The notes beneath the pieces are model-generated. The model had not been told where the DNA came from, did not search any database, and saw nothing but the letters and a program-made list of their open reading frames with translations. Shown here one piece after another: positions 8,272 to 16,445 of a DNA stretch of 18,555 nt. Origin of the DNA: CAZSPL01 sp964608735 (GTDB taxonomy: Bacteria; JAJVIF01; JAPKYR01; CAZSPL01); contig CAZSPL010000052.1 of assembly GCA_964608735.1 (NCBI GenBank), positions 1 through 18,555 of the forward strand, read 5' to 3'. The translations under genes were made by a program, and so were the position numbers. Numbering within the stretch: position 1 is the stretch's first letter; the number at the start of each line of letters is the position of its first letter.

Positions 8272-10098
8272 ATGAGGACCCTTGCGAATGCTTTCATACT
8301 GGTAATCGTATTCACCATCTTCCTTGCATCCGGCTCTTTCGCGCAGGATGACACGGTGAATTTCCTCGACACTATGCCCGCACCGTGGTTCACCAACGTC
8401 GCGCCCGACGTCGGCATCGGGGTGTTCGCGGCGGGACGCGCCAACATGACCGACCTTAACGGCGACGGCTGGCTCGATTGCATCCTCGAACGCGACAATG
8501 TATTCATCAGCCATGAGGACAGTTCATCCATCATCGGAAGGCGCTTCGTGAATATTACCGATGATGCCGGCTTGAAGATTACAAACGATGAAGGCGTCGA
8601 CAGGTCAAGTAACCTGATACTTTTTGCCGATGTCGACAACGACGGGGATCAGGACGCATTTTCGGCGGTATATTGCGATTTCCTCAACCCGCAGGCGGAT
8701 AAAGATTCCGGCGAGCCCGCGGTCGACGAGAACGGCGATATCATTTATGCTCATCCCGACAACGGCTTCCGCAGCGCGATTTTCCTCAACCGGGGTGATG
8801 CCACATTCGAGCCGTTGTCGAATGCCGGTTTCGAGGCTGACCCAGCCACGACCTGCGCCGCGACATTCCTCGATTACGACATCGACGGCGACATCGACCT
8901 CTTCGTGGGTAACTGGTATTTCGAATACGGCTGGTCGCTGTCGTGCTATCAGGATTACCTCTATCGCGGCAGCGGCGACGGTTTGTTCAAGAATGTCACA
9001 TTTCTCGCCGGTATCGGGCAGGCCGCTGAACCGGGTTATCATCAGTCGGCGAAACCGACATACGGCGCGGCATCGGGGGACTGGGATTCCGACGGCTTCA
9101 CCGATATTTTCACATGCACATATGGCCGGCAGTGGAATTTCCTCTGGCACAATATAGACGGGAAGTATTTCGAGGACGTTGCCGAGAAGACCAATTACGA
9201 CGGCGACGCGCACGAGGAGGGGATGTACCCCGACTGGGTGGGACGCGAGGCAGAGGAACCGTTCCGCTCCAACGGGAACACGTTCGATGTCGCACTCGCC
9301 GATTATGACAACGATGGCGACCTCGATGCGTTCCTCGGCGAAATCCGGCACTCGTGGGCGGGACCATCGAGCGACCGGAGCATGCTTCTCGTTAACCGGG
9401 GCGAGGAAACGGAATATGTCTACTTCCGCACCGAGGACTACGGCGCCATCCGCAAACACCAAGGCCAGCGATGGAACGAGGGGGATATCCACGTCGCATG
9501 GATCGACTTCGACAATGACATGTGGCTCGACTTGATCATCGCGTCGTCGGATTATCCCGACGGGCAGTTCCTGAAACTCTACCGCCAGGTGAGCAAGGGA
9601 TGGTTTGAAGAGGTCACCGATGAATGCGGCTTTAACTGGGAAGGCGCCGGCGGGCTCTCGATCGGAGATATCGACCGCGACGGGGATGAGGATATACTCA
9701 TCGGCCAGTCATTCATGCGATTGTCGGGGGAACATCTCGCCGGACGCGAACGTCAGGCCGCCCTGTTCATCAACAACGTGGGGCAGGAAAGTAATTTCAT
9801 CCACATAATTCTCGAAGGTGATGCATCCGCCGGATGCAACCGCGACTGCATCGGCGCGCGGATCTTCGTCACGTGCGGTGAGACCACCCAGATGCGCGAA
9901 ATCCAGGGCGGCGCGGGGCACTCGGGACATCAGAATCCGAAGGAAGCGCATTTCGGCCTTGGCGAAAATGAGATTATCGATTCAATTGAAGTCCACTGGC
10001 CTGACGGTGAACATTCGGTGAGCACATTCAACGACATCCCGGCCGACCGGTTCTTGAAGATTTCATATAAAGATGCAATGGAGATACAGAATTTCTGA
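8272..10098 (+). CDS. Secreted FG-GAP/VCBS repeat protein with C-terminal ASPIC/UnbV domain (CRTAC1-like)
   Basis: 608 residues. A Sec signal peptide (MRT..., hydrophobic to about 20) ends in GSFAQ-DD, a standard signal peptidase I site. Seven Asp-rich calcium-type loops mark FG-GAP/VCBS blades of a beta propeller: DLNGDGWLD, DVDNDGDQD, DYDIDGDID, DWDSDGFTD, DYDNDGDLD, DFDNDMWLD and DIDRDGDED. The last ~80 residues carry the ASPIC/UnbV signature: a G-A-R-I stretch, an IQGGAGHSGHQNP loop, HFGLGE and I-E-V-H-W-P-D-G. ATG at 8272 with GGGAG 6 bases upstream. Such proteins are exported, Ca-binding and often implicated in cell-surface interactions, but no enzymatic role is established. The sixth loop has Met in place of Gly and may not bind calcium. 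It converges on the glucan phosphorylase gene with only 20 bases between and no visible terminator. Confidence 0.9.
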   Translation: MRTLANAFILVIVFTIFLASGSFAQDDTVNFLDTMPAPWFTNVAPDVGIGVFAAGRANMTDLNGDGWLDCILERDNVFISHEDSSSIIGRRFVNITDDAGLKITNDEGVDRSSNLILFADVDNDGDQDAFSAVYCDFLNPQADKDSGEPAVDENGDIIYAHPDNGFRSAIFLNRGDATFEPLSNAGFEADPATTCAATFLDYDIDGDIDLFVGNWYFEYGWSLSCYQDYLYRGSGDGLFKNVTFLAGIGQAAEPGYHQSAKPTYGAASGDWDSDGFTDIFTCTYGRQWNFLWHNIDGKYFEDVAEKTNYDGDAHEEGMYPDWVGREAEEPFRSNGNTFDVALADYDNDGDLDAFLGEIRHSWAGPSSDRSMLLVNRGEETEYVYFRTEDYGAIRKHQGQRWNEGDIHVAWIDFDNDMWLDLIIASSDYPDGQFLKLYRQVSKGWFEEVTDECGFNWEGAGGLSIGDIDRDGDEDILIGQSFMRLSGEHLAGRERQAALFINNVGQESNFIHIILEGDASAGCNRDCIGARIFVTCGETTQMREIQGGAGHSGHQNPKEAHFGLGENEIIDSIEVHWPDGEHSVSTFNDIPADRFLKISYKDAMEIQNF

Positions 10099-10118
10099 TA
10101 TCTCTACTGACTATTCCG

Positions 10119-12671
10119 CTATTCCCACATGATCAAGCCCGGCAGATACGAGCCCGCGAGATCTTCATTCCTGGGCAGTACCCTGACCATGAAGCCGATC
10201 GTTCCCGATAATTCGCATGGTATCCCGACCTTGAACAAGTACGACCCGTTGCCGTTCTCTCCCGACGGCACCATGGCGAGGCGCCTCGGGTTGATTATCT
10301 CTCCTTCGCCGGTCAATTCGCCGAAATACAACTCGACGAAAACATCGACGGGACTCAAACCTCCGAGATTGACATTCGCCTCCACGGGGTATTGCTTTGT
10401 GACGAGCGTACGCTCACCCTCAGGCGTGGTTACACCGGTAACCCGGATGTTCGGCCATTTGACCGCGAGTTGTTCCAACCATGCCGAAAGGTCTTTCGCC
10501 CCGGCATATTTCTCTTCCCGCATCCTCTCGTGATACTCCGACGCGGGGAGATAGAAGCGCTTGCAATATTCCATCACCATGCGGTCGGTGTTGAAATTGG
10601 ATGCAATCCGTTTGAGCGATTCCTTCACCATCGTTATCCAATCCCTCGGCAAACCGGAGACGTCGCGTTCAAAAAAAGTGGGAATGACTTCGGTTTCGAG
10701 AATGTTATACAGCGCCTGGCTTTCGACGTAGTCCTGCTCTTCAGTGCTTTCATAGCACTCGCCCGACCCGATCGCCCATCCGACTTTCGGATCGTAGGCT
10801 TCATCCCACCACCCATCGGGGACGCTCAGGTTAAGCGCGCCGTTTGCCGCGGCCTTCATCCCCGATGTGCCGGATGCTTCAAGCGGACGTCGGGGTGTGT
10901 TCAGCCAGACATCCACGCCCTGTACGAGGTACCGTGCGACATTCATATTGTAATCTTCGATGAAGACGATGTGATTCCGCAAAACGGGGTCTTCGGTGCA
11001 GTGAACGATCGCCTTGATGATCTCCTTGCCAGGTATATCCGCGGGATGCGCCAGCCCGGCATAGATTATCTGCACCGGGCGTTCGGGATTGCCCACGATG
11101 CGTTTCAGGCGTTCGATGTCCTCGAACAGCAGCGTCCCGCGCTTGTATGTCGCAAATCTCCGCGCGAACCCGATGGTCAGCGCCGCCGGATTCAGCACCG
11201 AAAATGCCGCTTTCATTACAGCCTGCGACGCCCCCCTGTTCTTGAGCTGCTTGCTGAGCCTCTTGCGGGCGAACGAAACGAGTCGTTCCCTTCGACGCTG
11301 ATGCGTACGCCAGAACTCGACATCAGGAATCGTGTCGGCGCGCTCCCATATCCCGAGTTCCCCGGGTTCCTCGACGAACTTCGGACCGAGGTAGCGCTCG
11401 TACAGGTCCCTCATGTCGTGGCTTATCCAGGTGTGCGTGTGTATCCCGTTAGTGATGCTTCCAATGGGTATATCCTCGACCGGAAGCCCCGGCCAGATAG
11501 CTTTCCACATGTCCCTCGATACCGCCCCGTGCAGCAGGCTTACGCCGTTACGGAACGACGAATATTTCAACGCCAGCACGGTCATGCAGAAATTCTCTTC
11601 CTCGTCAGCGGGATCAAGCCTTCCGAGTTTGAGCATCTGATCGCCGCTGATACCGAGCTGCTGGATATACGGCTTCAAGTATTTGAGCATCAGTTCCGGG
11701 GCGAATCGCTCATTGCCAGCCGGAACCGGTGTATGCGTCGTGAATACGGTCGAGCTCTTGACAACTTCCCCTGCTTCGCTAAACGACAGACCGCGTGTTT
11801 GCATAAGGTTTATCAATCTCTCGAAAATGAGAAACGCGGAATGTCCCTCGTTACTGTGGTAAACGTCGGGATCGTATCCGAGCGCGTTGAGAGCTTTCAC
11901 CCCGCCGATGCCGAGAACTATCTCCTGCTTGATGCGCATCTCGCGGTCGCCGCCGTAAAGCTGGTTCGTAATCTCGCGCTGCTCCCGGGAATTCTCAGGG
12001 AGATTCGCGCACAGCAGATACAGCGGGACTCTTCCGACCTGGACCTTCCATACCTGCAACCAGAGCGCCTCATCGGCAAGCTGCACCTGCACCTTGATAA
12101 GCTCGCCCTTCTCGTCGCGTAGAAGCGTGACCGGCATCGTGCTCCAGTCATTCTCCAGGTACCGCTCCAACTGCCAGCCGTCGTTGTTCAAATACTGGCG
12201 GAAGTATCCGTGGCGGTACAGCAGGCCTATGGCGACGAGCGGGAGTCCGAGGTCGCTCGAAGATTTCAGGTGGTCGCCGGCGAGTATCCCGAGACCGCCG
12301 GAATATATCGGCAGCGTCTCGTTCAGGCCATATTCAGCCGAAAAATATGCCACCGTAAGTTCTTTTTTACCGGGATGTCCTTTGTCGAACCACGTCGGCC
12401 TGCTCAGATAATACTTGAACCATTCATAAACCTCGTTGAGCTCTGCAAGGAAGCTGTCATCTTCGGCAAGCTCTTCGAGACGCGCTTGCGAGACGCGGCC
12501 GAGCATCGCAACTGGATTGTGGTTGGTCTCTTCCCAAAGGTTCTCATCAAGACGCATGAAGAGTTGAACCGGCTCCCAGCTCCATGAAAACCACATATTC
12601 ATGGCTATCTCCTGGAGCGGTTTCAATTTCTCAGGCAGGTTCGGTTCGACGGAAAATTTCCGAATCCTCAT
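10119..12671 (-). CDS. glgP: Alpha-glucan (maltodextrin/glycogen) phosphorylase
   Basis: 850 residues, the usual length of the bacterial/archaeal alpha-glucan phosphorylase branch (TIGR02094 type), whose N-terminal DUF3417-like region is seen here as NMWFSWSWEP. Catalyses phosphorolysis of alpha-1,4-glucans to glucose-1-phosphate in the cytoplasm. Key motifs: FSAEYGLNETLPIYSGGLG near 109-127, YHSNEGHSAFL, TTHTPVPAGNE, the GSITNGIHTHTWIS segment, and the PLP lysine at 606 in GTSGMKAAANGALNLS followed by PDGWWDE. No frameshift or missing motif seen. ATG at 12671 with GGGGAA upstream. Monocistronic, divergent from the lipoprotein at 12827. Implies glycogen or maltodextrin storage in this organism; no other glycogen gene is in the window. 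Confidence 0.95.
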   Translation of the reverse strand: MRIRKFSVEPNLPEKLKPLQEIAMNMWFSWSWEPVQLFMRLDENLWEETNHNPVAMLGRVSQARLEELAEDDSFLAELNEVYEWFKYYLSRPTWFDKGHPGKKELTVAYFSAEYGLNETLPIYSGGLGILAGDHLKSSSDLGLPLVAIGLLYRHGYFRQYLNNDGWQLERYLENDWSTMPVTLLRDEKGELIKVQVQLADEALWLQVWKVQVGRVPLYLLCANLPENSREQREITNQLYGGDREMRIKQEIVLGIGGVKALNALGYDPDVYHSNEGHSAFLIFERLINLMQTRGLSFSEAGEVVKSSTVFTTHTPVPAGNERFAPELMLKYLKPYIQQLGISGDQMLKLGRLDPADEEENFCMTVLALKYSSFRNGVSLLHGAVSRDMWKAIWPGLPVEDIPIGSITNGIHTHTWISHDMRDLYERYLGPKFVEEPGELGIWERADTIPDVEFWRTHQRRRERLVSFARKRLSKQLKNRGASQAVMKAAFSVLNPAALTIGFARRFATYKRGTLLFEDIERLKRIVGNPERPVQIIYAGLAHPADIPGKEIIKAIVHCTEDPVLRNHIVFIEDYNMNVARYLVQGVDVWLNTPRRPLEASGTSGMKAAANGALNLSVPDGWWDEAYDPKVGWAIGSGECYESTEEQDYVESQALYNILETEVIPTFFERDVSGLPRDWITMVKESLKRIASNFNTDRMVMEYCKRFYLPASEYHERMREEKYAGAKDLSAWLEQLAVKWPNIRVTGVTTPEGERTLVTKQYPVEANVNLGGLSPVDVFVELYFGELTGEGEIINPRRLAMVPSGENGNGSYLFKVGIPCELSGTIGFMVRVLPRNEDLAGSYLPGLIMWE

Positions 12672-12728
12672 ATAAGTTCCCCAAGTTCAATGATACTACC
12701 CGACCATACCGGGCGCACATTATTATCC

Positions 12729-12756
12729 TTGAGACGAGCGTTAAATCCTTTATTAA
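12729..12756 (+). promoter_or_regulatory. Candidate promoter for the lipoprotein gene at 12827
   Basis: TTGAGA (12729-12734), 16-base spacer, TATTAA (12751-12756), in the AT-rich 155-base divergent gap between glgP and the lipoprotein gene. The -35 matches 5 of 6, the -10 only 4 of 6. The downstream ribosome site AGGTGGT sits 7 bases before the ATG. Confidence 0.35.
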
Positions 12757-12826
12757 TGTGAATAGATGATAAAATTCCTAGTCGCATCTAATTTAATAGG
12801 CGTAAAAACAGATAGGTGGTGCGGTA

Positions 12827-14935
12827 ATGAGAAAGCTTTTCTGGATAATGTGCATGGCCATCCTCCCCTTCGCGATATCCTGCTCCGGCATCGATGGCAA
12901 TCCCTCCGACATTACGTTCGATTCCTCTTCGGAATCGCTCTCTGCCGAGCATTACTGCTACGGTTTCTGGCAATTCACGGCCGATCCCGCCGCTGAAGTG
13001 CTGGAGGTAACTCAGCTTAGAAATGGGAACCTGCATCTGAATGTCCTCCCGTTCCTCGAACCGCCGCCCCTCGTCAACATCTCTCTCGAATCGGTCCATT
13101 TCAACGGCAATCTCGTGGATGTCGACATCGGCTTGCGGCACCCGTTCGCCGGTCTTACTGAATTCACGGGATTTGATGTCGCCGGGATTCTTATCACGAA
13201 CGGGTCCGTGAGCGGATTCACCGATACCGATATAAGGTATGCGGGTGAAGGGGATACGAGGCTCCTCAATCCCGACGGATATACCCGGTGGTGGAATCCG
13301 ATGGAGTTCCCACATAACGCAGGCATTTCCAGCTATACAGACGGCCTTCTCGGGGTCGCCGATTCAACCGCTCATTACACCTGCACCATCAACGCATATA
13401 AATTTTTCTGCGACGACATCTCCGACCCGGATGAATCTATCGATGACCTGGATTATTCATCACGATGCATGTTCACACCGGGAGCCAAGACGGTCAGGAA
13501 TTACCAGATAGAACTCGGCGGCGACGGCCTCATTTTCAATTACGCCGTCGATGCATCGTGGCATTTCCCCGCCGGGACACCGCCCTACATCGCTCCCGAT
13601 GATTTCGGGCCCGCGGCGAATCGTCCGGAAGCATGGAATATTCTCGTGACCGAAAACAGCAACTCCCTCTGGAACGACGGCTCAAGCAGCGGGGGCACAA
13701 TCGCGCTTGATATTACGGCTTGGGACCATTTCAACGCGGACTTGAACGTCATCTGGCTCGAATCGCCTGGCAATTTCGCGCCGGCGGGACCATTTTCGCC
13801 TATTGCATCGGACGATTATTCAGCCGCTTTCCTTGCCCAAATCTCAGAAGCGACCCCCGCGTCCGGTTCAATCGATATTTTAATCAGGGCCGAATGCGAA
13901 ACGGATGATCCGAACGGCAAGCCGATGGCCCTGTATTCACTCTACAAGGCCCCTGTGGGCGGCACCGAGCCGAACGAAGGCCCGAAGAACATCCCGCTGA
14001 GGGAAAATTTCGACGCGATGGACATAGCAGTAGATCATGCCGATGGTGACCTGCTTGTCCTTTACAGCGACGGCGCGGTGTGGAAATATACCGAGGCTGG
14101 CAACTATCAGGATGGCGTGCAGCACTACCTGACATACGAGCCGGGGATGCAGTACATCGATATCGCGCCGAACAGCGTCAGCATCGTCGGCGGCTACTGG
14201 GAAAATCTCGCCGATAAAATGAACGTCTACAATGACGACGGCAGCCTCATCAGCAATGTCGACATCGGCTCCGGCGCGTGCTGGGCTCGCGATGTGACCG
14301 GTTTCACGGGGCATACTTACACGAACATGGCCGGTATACTTTCTTCGACGTGTCCTATGGGAACATATACGCGATGGAGATTTTATCCGCCCCCCGGGTA
14401 TCAGACCGGCTACTGGTATGCCAACCTCTACAATTACTGCACTCCGACATCCATTGACCGGGACACCACCGTCGGCACCGAAGCCGGCAATATCACTATG
14501 TGGTATGTCTATTATCTCGAGGGCTCCGCCTCCGGATGCGATGAATACCGCGTGCAGAGACTTTACAGGGCATCCGGCACCGACATCCTGAATGACACTG
14601 GATGGGGCCCCGGCGGACAGGGATACTGGGGCGGCGTTCAGGTTGACGGCATGAACGGCTTCTGGAACCCGAAAGACATCACCAGGGATATCAACAACGA
14701 CTTCTATATTCTTGACCAGCTCTCCACCGGCGAACCGGCCATCAAGAAGTACACCGAGGATGGCGCGCCGATCGGAGAGCCTTTCGGCGACAGCACGAGC
14801 ATCGCGGGACTTCCGCTCAGGATCGAGGGAAGCGATTACGACGGGCCGAACGGCAACGCGATATTCGTCATTTCCGACGGCACTCCGGCCGATTTGCTGA
14901 GCATTTTCTACCTCAGCGAGACGCCGGGCGGGTAA
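12827..14935 (+). CDS. Large lipoprotein with propeller-like C-terminal half; frame broken near the 3' end
   Basis: 702 residues as read. Signal: R2, K3, hydrophobic core, lipobox AISC with Cys 19. Residues about 44-310 parallel the lipoprotein at 3-1790: an H-x-N-V-x-P motif (70-75), TGFDVAGI (114-121), NPDGYTRWWNPMEF (148-161) and FNYAVDASW (237-245), then an Ig-like stretch T-I-A-L-D-I-T-A-W (about 290-375). Residues about 385-700 look like an irregular NHL-type propeller: D-I-A-V-D followed by G-D-L-L-V-L-Y (399-413), DITRDINNDFYILDQ late in the protein, and a final D-Y-D-G strand. ATG at 12827 with AGGTGGT 7 bases upstream. The zero frame stops at 14933-14935, but the -1 frame continues with a sensible C-terminus to 15027, so the intact product was probably about 733 residues. 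Cell-envelope location likely, function unknown. Confidence 0.85.
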   Translation: MRKLFWIMCMAILPFAISCSGIDGNPSDITFDSSSESLSAEHYCYGFWQFTADPAAEVLEVTQLRNGNLHLNVLPFLEPPPLVNISLESVHFNGNLVDVDIGLRHPFAGLTEFTGFDVAGILITNGSVSGFTDTDIRYAGEGDTRLLNPDGYTRWWNPMEFPHNAGISSYTDGLLGVADSTAHYTCTINAYKFFCDDISDPDESIDDLDYSSRCMFTPGAKTVRNYQIELGGDGLIFNYAVDASWHFPAGTPPYIAPDDFGPAANRPEAWNILVTENSNSLWNDGSSSGGTIALDITAWDHFNADLNVIWLESPGNFAPAGPFSPIASDDYSAAFLAQISEATPASGSIDILIRAECETDDPNGKPMALYSLYKAPVGGTEPNEGPKNIPLRENFDAMDIAVDHADGDLLVLYSDGAVWKYTEAGNYQDGVQHYLTYEPGMQYIDIAPNSVSIVGGYWENLADKMNVYNDDGSLISNVDIGSGACWARDVTGFTGHTYTNMAGILSSTCPMGTYTRWRFYPPPGYQTGYWYANLYNYCTPTSIDRDTTVGTEAGNITMWYVYYLEGSASGCDEYRVQRLYRASGTDILNDTGWGPGGQGYWGGVQVDGMNGFWNPKDITRDINNDFYILDQLSTGEPAIKKYTEDGAPIGEPFGDSTSIAGLPLRIEGSDYDGPNGNAIFVISDGTPADLLSIFYLSETPGG

Positions 14936-15027
14936 TCAGCTCGAGGCTTGACGACAACACGCCCCTGAATGACACCGACGGATACTACATGAGCCTCTTC
15001 ACACCCGATGAATTGCCGTGGAATTGA
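14932..15027 (+). other. Displaced 3' end of the lipoprotein gene (-1 frame)
   Basis: Directly overlapping the stop at 14933-14935, the -1 frame reads 31 codons from GTA at 14932 to TGA at 15025-15027. The predicted peptide begins VISSRLDDNTPLNDTDGYY and ends FTPDELPWN, a polar, strand-like composition that continues the style of the preceding domain. One extra G in the GGG run at 14930-14932 would join the two frames without a gap. The terminator hairpin lies 25 bases after this TGA, an ordinary distance for the true gene end. Cause could be a sequencing or assembly indel, a real mutation, or frameshifting. Confidence 0.6.
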
Positions 15028-15051
15028 TACCGGCTTTATGTGACGAAAAAT

Positions 15052-15075
15052 GCGCATCAGATGGTGCGCTTTTTT
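15052..15075 (+). terminator. Intrinsic terminator after the lipoprotein gene
   Basis: Stem 15052-15058 with 15063-15069 (GCGCATC/GGTGCGC, 7 pairs including one G-U), 4-base loop AGAT, then six T (15070-15075). An A run before the stem (15046-15050) may give some activity on the other strand, but no minus-strand gene ends here. Confidence 0.85.
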
Positions 15076-15102
15076 ACATTGTAGCAAGCCTTGTGTTAGA
15101 AT
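15073..15102 (+). promoter_or_regulatory. Sigma-70-type promoter of the desulfurase-dsrC-dsrMK operon
   Basis: TTTACA (15073-15078, 5 of 6), 18-base spacer, TAGAAT (15097-15102, 5 of 6), with a TG one base before the -10 (extended -10 type). The -35 box begins inside the T-tract of the preceding terminator. Transcription would start near 15109, leaving a leader of about 105 bases before the ATG at 15214. Confidence 0.6.
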
Positions 15103-15122
15103 ATGGATGGAACAGACGTAAT

Positions 15123-15172
15123 CGACCGGGAAAGCCCCGGTTTATCTGTGGTAAGCCGGGTTTAGCTTTGTC
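15123..15172 (+). promoter_or_regulatory. Leader with alternative hairpins upstream of the desulfurase gene
   Basis: CCGGG (near 15126-15130) can pair with CCCGG (near 15136-15140) around a 5-base loop. The same AAAGCCCCGG segment can instead pair with the downstream CCGGGTTTAGCTTT (near 15157-15170), with a small TTTA bulge. The two pairings exclude each other, as in attenuators or riboswitch expression platforms. It matches no riboswitch class I can recognise. Confidence 0.3.
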
Positions 15173-15213
15173 CACTTGATTGGGAGGGCGTATTAACAGA
15201 AGCTGGAGCGCAA

Positions 15214-16395
15214 ATGGACGGAATTATTTACCTCGACAACGCGGCGACCACTTTCCCCAAACCGGACATCGTGCACGATACTGTCCGGGATTTCTATAGC
15301 AAGACCGGAGTCAATCCGGGACGTTCGGGATGCGACCTCGCCATCGCGGCGGAAGAGATGATCCACGGCACGCGTAAGGCATTCTCGGCGTTCTTTAACA
15401 AGAGCATTGTCGAAGCCGGCCAGACCAAAGACCCGAACCGCCTCGTATTCACGATGAACGCCACGATGAGCCTCAATCTCATCATCAACGGCATGGTCGG
15501 TCCCGGGGATCATGTCATCACCACCCTCGTCGAGCACAATTCGGTTATTCGGCCCGTTAACCACAAGGTCAGGGAAGGTGCCGAAGCGACCTATATCAAA
15601 CCCGATGCCGAAGGATATATCGATCCCGAAGACATCCGTAAGGCTGTCAAGAAGAACACAACCCTCGTAATCGTGAACCATGGCTCCAATGTAACCGGTG
15701 TAGTCCAGGACCTCAAAGCTATTGGCGCTGTATGTAAAGAAGCCGGTGTGCCACTCGCGGTGGACTCCGCCCAGACCGCGGGAGTGCTGCCAATCGATAT
15801 GGTTGAGTGTAATATCAGCTTCCTTTCTTTCACGGGCCACAAGGGCCTGTTTGGTCCCACCGGTACAGGTGGGATTTGTGTTGCAGACGATGCCGAGATC
15901 CGGGGGACGATCTACGGCGGCACCGGTGTGCGAAGCGCGGTTCCGTATCATCTCGAAGAATATCCGTACCGCCTCGAAGCCGGCACCCAGAATCTTGCCG
16001 GCATCGCAGGACTCAGAGCGGGTCTCGATTGGGTCATGGGGAAGGGAATCGACAACATCTACGCCCACGAGATGGGGCTGTTCGCGAAACTCCAGGACGG
16101 CCTTTCCGAAGTACCCGGGCTTCAATTCTGGGGTACGAAGAAACTGACCAACCGCGTGGCCACGATGTCGATAACCATCCCGAATTTTGACGCGCAGGAT
16201 GTCGGCACGATACTCGATGTCGAGTACGGCATCCAGACGCGTACGGGGCTGCATTGCGCGCCGCTGATTCACGAGCATCACGGCACCACGCCAAGGGGAA
16301 CCGTACGATTCTCGGTCGGGCCGTTCAACACCGAAGCGCACATCGAGACGGCGATACGAGCTGTCCACGAAATCGCGGCGGACCGCCCGGTATGA
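15214..16395 (+). CDS. Cysteine desulfurase family protein (class V aminotransferase), first gene of the dsrC-dsrMK operon
   Basis: 393 residues. Same family as the gene at 7016-8167. YLDNAATTFPKP (6-17), EHNSVIRP (107-114), NHGSNVTG (155-162), D184 and Q187 for PLP, the PLP-binding Lys210 in FTGHKGLFGPTGTGG, and Cys348 in RTGLHCAPLIHEHHGTTPRG, the site expected to form the persulfide. The C-terminus G-T-V-R-F-S-V-G-P-F-N-T is complete. ATG at 15214 with GGAG 5-6 bases upstream. Only 50 bases separate it from dsrC, so it is probably co-transcribed with the sulfur-carrier and membrane redox genes. Known reaction of the family: PLP-dependent removal of sulfur from cysteine giving alanine and an enzyme persulfide. 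That it feeds DsrC is inferred from position alone. Distinct from the paralog by a longer loop (about 62-74). Confidence 0.9.
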   Translation: MDGIIYLDNAATTFPKPDIVHDTVRDFYSKTGVNPGRSGCDLAIAAEEMIHGTRKAFSAFFNKSIVEAGQTKDPNRLVFTMNATMSLNLIINGMVGPGDHVITTLVEHNSVIRPVNHKVREGAEATYIKPDAEGYIDPEDIRKAVKKNTTLVIVNHGSNVTGVVQDLKAIGAVCKEAGVPLAVDSAQTAGVLPIDMVECNISFLSFTGHKGLFGPTGTGGICVADDAEIRGTIYGGTGVRSAVPYHLEEYPYRLEAGTQNLAGIAGLRAGLDWVMGKGIDNIYAHEMGLFAKLQDGLSEVPGLQFWGTKKLTNRVATMSITIPNFDAQDVGTILDVEYGIQTRTGLHCAPLIHEHHGTTPRGTVRFSVGPFNTEAHIETAIRAVHEIAADRPV

Positions 16396-16445
16396 TCATT
16401 TGGAAATAATGAAAATAATCATTTCACTGGATAGGAGTATTTGAA

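Noticed and set aside
8605..9492. 295-codon open frame on the minus strand over the VCBS protein gene
   Set aside because: Antisense shadow caused by the repeated GAC/GAT-rich loops; the plus-strand frame has signal peptide and domain motifs.
10099..10118. Bidirectional terminator between the VCBS gene and glgP
   Set aside because: Only 20 bases separate the stops and no stem with a T run is visible.
10392..12122. 576-codon open frame on the plus strand inside glgP
   Set aside because: It is antisense to a full, motif-complete phosphorylase. Its product has no recognisable motif and the frame stays open because of the GC-rich codon pattern of the real gene.
14920..14936. Programmed -1 ribosomal frameshift in the lipoprotein gene
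   Set aside because: No slippery heptamer of the usual type at the junction, and the next hairpin (15052) is too far downstream to act as a stimulator. A single-base indel is simpler.
15103..15213. Known riboswitch (SAM, SAH, cobalamin, TPP, Moco) in the leader
   Set aside because: I looked for their conserved core strings and found none; only the alternative hairpins remain.
15193..16368. 391-codon open frame on the minus strand over the second desulfurase gene
   Set aside because: Mirror frame of a motif-complete gene; product shows no family motif, and no promoter or ribosome site fits it.
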